Positions 59,798 through 64,000 of a stretch of DNA of 64,000 bases are shown in pieces. Origin of the DNA: Clostridium sp. SY8519 (lineage in GTDB: Bacteria > Bacillota > Clostridia > Lachnospirales > Lachnospiraceae); the NCBI RefSeq assembly GCF_000270305.1, contig NC_015737.1, forward strand, positions 608,501-672,500, given 5' to 3'. The translations under genes were made by a program, and so were the position numbers. Under the pieces are notes generated by a model. The model was not told the origin of the DNA. It saw only the letters and a program-made list of their open reading frames with translations, and searched no databases. Position 1 is the stretch's first letter, and every line of letters begins with the position of its first letter.

Positions 59798-61147
59798 CTA
59801 GGCCCAGTAGGCCGCCTGCTTGGTATAGAACCGCTCAAAAGGCGCGGTAGATCCGATGGTTCTGGCATAGACACGAATTTCATAGTTTCCGGAAGTTTTC
59901 GGGTAATACACTGCCGTCCGTCCGGAACCGTATTTCCGGAAAATATGGAACTTCTTTTCCCCGGTCCGGCGGACCGCAAACTGGTATTCCGCCTGCACGC
60001 CGCTGCCGTAGTAGGCATAGGCTCCGGCCCGGATGCCTTTGCCTTTTTCTGCTTTTACTTCCAGATTCACCGTATCAATATAGGAAACGGATGCCAGGAA
60101 ATCATCTCTGGAATAAAAATATCCGGATACGTCCTTTCCTTCCCTGCTTTCTTTGATCAGACGGCCCAGTGCTTCTGAAAAAGCTTCCGCGCCCCTGACA
60201 TTTGTGTGATCCCAGTCTTTGAATCCTGTGGCGTCCCGGTGATAAAGCCGCTGATCCGCCAGATTCATATCATAAAACGGCACATCGTATTTTTTGAAAA
60301 ATTCCTTCAGATACGTATAACGCTGAAAATAATCGCCGCCGTAGCTTAATACATAACTGATGGGCACCGGCGCGCCGACCACCGTAAGCCGGATTCCGCG
60401 GCTCTTACAGAAGCTGCAGATCTCTTTCAGGGTATCCATGGATTCCTTTGACAGATCCCTGCTGTTCCAGGTGGTTCGCTCCTGTCTGGAGACCGTATTG
60501 TAATTAATCGTCCGGTCGAAGGTCTTGAACCCTTTTGCGGTGCGCAGATAATTCTGATTATCCGGCCGGATTTTTACCAGTCCCAGCTTTGCTTTAATAT
60601 TAAAGGGAATTGTTTTCGGAAACTTGTTCGTATTGTTCAGCCATGGGAAGAAAAAGGCAATGGATTCCGGTTTGCCGAAATACCGCTTGTCAAACACGAA
60701 ACTTGCGCCGTTTCGGATTCGTTTTCCAAGACTCTGTCCCCGGTTTTCCGCATAGACAAACGTGGCCTCCGGTTTTGCGTATCGCTCCGTACCGGACATC
60801 ATATACATGTAGTCGATGACAAAGACCACTTCCTTGATCCTGTGGTCTGCCGCCGCTGCACGGATTGCGCGTTTGCTGTCCAGGAAGGACTGGGCATTCG
60901 TTCCCATATTCTGGGAGGACAGCCCTGTAATACGGTCCGTGATATCCGGATCAATTCCCTCATAGCACTGGGACGTGCCGACATAAATCATATCGATTTT
61001 CTGTCCTTTTCTGGCACGATATTTATCCCACATTTCCGAACTGGGAGACGCGTAGGGCGTCAGCAGAAACGTGGCGATGCAGTTGACAATCACTGCCACC
61101 GCAATAAACCCGATGACAGTCAGGATTCTTTTTTTAGAAGTTCGCAT
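59798..61147 (-). CDS. DltD/AlgJ-like SGNH membrane-anchored protein
   Basis: A 449-residue protein. One N-terminal helix (about 7-29) anchors it outside. An SGNH-like domain has IYVGTSQCYEGIDP (Ser59), IDYMYMMSGT near 111, VVGAPVPISY near 256 and DWDHTNVRGAEAF (Asp311/Asp313-His314). A C-terminal beta-rich domain (about 355-449) is rich in Tyr and looks Ig-like. It overlaps the MBOAT gene by 14 bases and has GGAGG before the ATG at 61147. It should accept or pass the acyl group with the MBOAT protein. Confidence 0.85.
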   Translation of the reverse strand: MRTSKKRILTVIGFIAVAVIVNCIATFLLTPYASPSSEMWDKYRARKGQKIDMIYVGTSQCYEGIDPDITDRITGLSSQNMGTNAQSFLDSKRAIRAAAADHRIKEVVFVIDYMYMMSGTERYAKPEATFVYAENRGQSLGKRIRNGASFVFDKRYFGKPESIAFFFPWLNNTNKFPKTIPFNIKAKLGLVKIRPDNQNYLRTAKGFKTFDRTINYNTVSRQERTTWNSRDLSKESMDTLKEICSFCKSRGIRLTVVGAPVPISYVLSYGGDYFQRYTYLKEFFKKYDVPFYDMNLADQRLYHRDATGFKDWDHTNVRGAEAFSEALGRLIKESREGKDVSGYFYSRDDFLASVSYIDTVNLEVKAEKGKGIRAGAYAYYGSGVQAEYQFAVRRTGEKKFHIFRKYGSGRTAVYYPKTSGNYEIRVYARTIGSTAPFERFYTKQAAYWA

Positions 61148-62735
61148 ATAAAAATCCTCCGGATCCATTTGAATAAGATACCGCAAACAATGTCATGATT
61201 GCCAGAAACAGATACAGGGTCCAGCGTACTGCCGGACGGCGGTCATGCAGTTTCGCGTAGACATCCACGCCCCGCTCCTGAAGGACACTGTTGATGAACA
61301 CAACCACCAGGGCCAGCACGACCACGACGGGAATCAGCGGCATCTTGCCAAACTGGCTGCGCATGAAATAACGCACCGTCAGAAGTGACCAGTCCGGTCT
61401 GGTAATTGTATTCCGGAAGCAGATCCATACACTGCTGAATTTTTCAATACGGTCAAAATACCAGCCGATATTCACAATAATAAAAGTGCGGATCACGCGC
61501 CAGACATACATGCCCCGGGACTGTGTATTAATATGAAGCACTTCGTTCCAGCGCTGGAATACCGGCTGCAGAATATCGCTGATGGCTATCACGATACCAT
61601 TGTACAGACCCCACAGAATAAAGTTGGAATAAAATCCGTGCCATACACCGACCACAAAGAACACCAGGATATTCGCGATCGCTGCCGGCAGGACTCTGCC
61701 CAGATGCTTATTCAGATGACGGCCGCAGAATTTCGCGAACCGCTGCATGGGCTTCGTAAGGGCAAACGGATAAAAAATGTAATCCCGCATCCAGGCGCCC
61801 AGGGAAATGTGCCATCTGCGCCAGAAATCCCCCAGGGAAACCGAAAAATACGGCTGGCGGAAGTTCTGCATCATGCGGATGCCAAACAGCTGTGCCACAG
61901 CCATCACCATGTCAATGCCGCCGGAAAAATCCCCGTAGAGCTGTGCGGAATACATGAGAATTCCCAGTATGATCATCGGACTGGACAGATTGTCCACCGG
62001 TCCGTCAAAAATCGCGCCGATTTTTCCCACCAGCATCTCCGCGATGACATATTTCTTCATGGCTCCGAACAGAAACAGCAGCAGCGCTCTGCCGCAGCGT
62101 TCCAGATCCAGATGGTGCCGTTCATAAAGCTGCTCCGCCATCTGATCAAACCGGTTGATCGGTCCCTGCAGCATCTGAGGGAAGAAGGATACAAAAGTCA
62201 GGAACTTCAGAAAGTTTGTGGAAGGCTTGCTCTTCTTATTATATACATCCACCAGGTAACCAATGGACTGAAAGGTATAAAAGGAAATGCCCAGCGGCAG
62301 CAGCAGCCCGCTGATATGATAGACGGCATACACTGATCCGGTTCCCACATGGCCGATACCGACGATGGCATCCAGAATGTCGTTCCAGTATTTAAAATAA
62401 CCCAGAATGCCAAAATTAAGTAAAAGAAGCACGATCAGAACGATACGCTTTTTTTTCTGGCACTGGTTCTTCAGTTTCTTTTTCTGTTCTTTCGTAATTC
62501 CTTCCTGCTTGCGGGCAAGATTGCAGGCAGTCTGAAATTTCTGCATGACAATCGCCCCCAGCCATACGCTGAAGGAAGTGATCAGAATATAAATCAGACT
62601 TTTCGGGCCATAGCTGATATAAAATGCAATACTGCCGATCAGCAGGCAAACCCACTGTATCTTCCGGAATACGGTATAGTACAGAACAAAGAGAATTGCC
62701 ACAAACATAAGGTACTGTATAGATAACAGCTGCAT
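61134..62735 (-). CDS. MBOAT-family acyltransferase (DltB/AlgI type)
   Basis: A 533-residue membrane protein with about 11-13 helices. It has the MBOAT core YGDFSGGIDMVMAVAQLFG (about 267-285), FWRRWHISLGAWMRDYIFYP (304-323, His309) and VVGVWHGFYSNFILWG (361-376) with the catalytic His366. It should move an acyl group from the carrier protein across the membrane to a surface polymer. A Lys-rich loop lies at about 74-97. It is the first gene of the operon and has AAAGGGG before its ATG. Confidence 0.93.
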   Translation of the reverse strand: MQLLSIQYLMFVAILFVLYYTVFRKIQWVCLLIGSIAFYISYGPKSLIYILITSFSVWLGAIVMQKFQTACNLARKQEGITKEQKKKLKNQCQKKKRIVLIVLLLLNFGILGYFKYWNDILDAIVGIGHVGTGSVYAVYHISGLLLPLGISFYTFQSIGYLVDVYNKKSKPSTNFLKFLTFVSFFPQMLQGPINRFDQMAEQLYERHHLDLERCGRALLLFLFGAMKKYVIAEMLVGKIGAIFDGPVDNLSSPMIILGILMYSAQLYGDFSGGIDMVMAVAQLFGIRMMQNFRQPYFSVSLGDFWRRWHISLGAWMRDYIFYPFALTKPMQRFAKFCGRHLNKHLGRVLPAAIANILVFFVVGVWHGFYSNFILWGLYNGIVIAISDILQPVFQRWNEVLHINTQSRGMYVWRVIRTFIIVNIGWYFDRIEKFSSVWICFRNTITRPDWSLLTVRYFMRSQFGKMPLIPVVVVLALVVVFINSVLQERGVDVYAKLHDRRPAVRWTLYLFLAIMTLFAVSYSNGSGGFLYANF

Positions 62736-62770
62736 ATTGTTTCCCCTTTAAAATCAAAATTCACCGGCCT

Positions 62771-62779
62771 ATTATAGCA
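62771..62779 (-). promoter_or_regulatory. Extended -10 of the acylation operon
   Basis: The minus strand reads TGCTATAAT, an extended -10 box, 36 bases before the MBOAT start. No good -35 is seen. The gap 62736-62954 also holds the rRNA terminator and no gene. Confidence 0.5.
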
Positions 62780-62861
62780 TACCTGCAGATACTTATGGGT
62801 TTATCCCAAAAAAATTAAAGATTATTAAGGAACGAAAAACTGCATCTGACAGGCAGTATAT

Positions 62862-62892
62862 GAAAAAAGGCGAAGTCCCATGGACTCCGCCT
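62862..62892 (-). terminator. Terminator of the rRNA operon
   Basis: GGCGAAGTCC/GGACTCCGCC (one mismatch) with a short loop is followed on the minus strand by TTTTTT. It lies about 65 bases after the 23S end. No 5S gene lies between the two. Confidence 0.85.
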
Positions 62893-62954
62893 GCTTCTCT
62901 GCATACCTTCAAAACTTCATACAGAAGAGATGCTTCCCTTTATGATCCGCTTGC

Positions 62955-64000
<1,046 letters not shown>

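Overview
The window looks like the chromosome of an anaerobic, moderately GC-rich Clostridia member, probably Lachnospiraceae or a relative. This rests on strong AGGAGG ribosome sites, an oxygen-sensitive Mo/W transhydroxylase, many LysR regulators, radical-SAM and 4Fe-4S proteins, Dpp-type lipoprotein transporters and a Firmicutes-like 23S rRNA end. No phage, insertion sequence or CRISPR array was seen.

Region 1 (1-19.3 kb) is a gallate/pyrogallol locus. It holds the transhydroxylase that turns pyrogallol into phloroglucinol (athL, with athS running off the left edge), a sodium symporter with two 34-residue membrane proteins, and a LysR regulator. It also holds Moco genes (moaA, MOSC, mog, a MoeA-like gene, an unknown gene, moaC), a 4Fe-4S electron-transfer protein, molybdate uptake (modABC), an SLC13-type carrier, an LpdC-like gallate decarboxylase, a MerR/GyrI regulator and UbiX. 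The genes fit a path gallate -> pyrogallol -> phloroglucinol with its own molybdenum supply. Three promoters (SSS symporter, ubiD, merR-ubiX) share a 19-base spacer carrying a CTGTATA-N5-TATACAG-type dyad, which predicts a MerR regulon. The athL promoter has the same spacer length but a different dyad.

Region 2 (19.3-28 kb) has two GDSN-type SGNH hydrolases around a MATE exporter, a UroD-like protein with a divergent LysR, and an apbE plus double FMN-domain, NapH-like membrane protein pair. Region 3 (28-33.2 kb) looks more AT-rich and holds an operon of hotdog dehydratase, GntP-type carrier and zinc alcohol dehydrogenase with a LysR, next to tRNA-Gly(CCC).

Region 4 (33.3-50.6 kb) holds an unknown 262-residue protein, a LysR, an M18 aminopeptidase, a molybdopterin oxidoreductase, a flippase-like membrane protein, an AEC carrier, an iron alcohol dehydrogenase and an aldehyde dehydrogenase (with near-identical promoters), and a Dpp-type ABC transporter whose two ATPases are fused. 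Region 5 (50.2-53.7 kb) holds a C_GCAxxG_C_C protein, a CsoR-type repressor, an FmdE-like protein, a GDPD, YfbR and ThrH.

Region 6 (53.8-62.7 kb) is the most unusual part. It is a probable nine-gene operon with the parts of a Dlt-type surface acylation machine (MBOAT, DltD-like, adenylating ligase, carrier protein) plus a type II thioesterase, an esterase, an MBL hydrolase and an SSS symporter with a 40-residue membrane partner. The ligase has Val where DltA has the Asp that holds the substrate amino group, and Gly where DltA has its D-Ala-selecting Cys, so the acyl group is probably not D-alanine. The right edge is the 3' part of a 23S rRNA gene, followed directly by a terminator with no 5S gene between.
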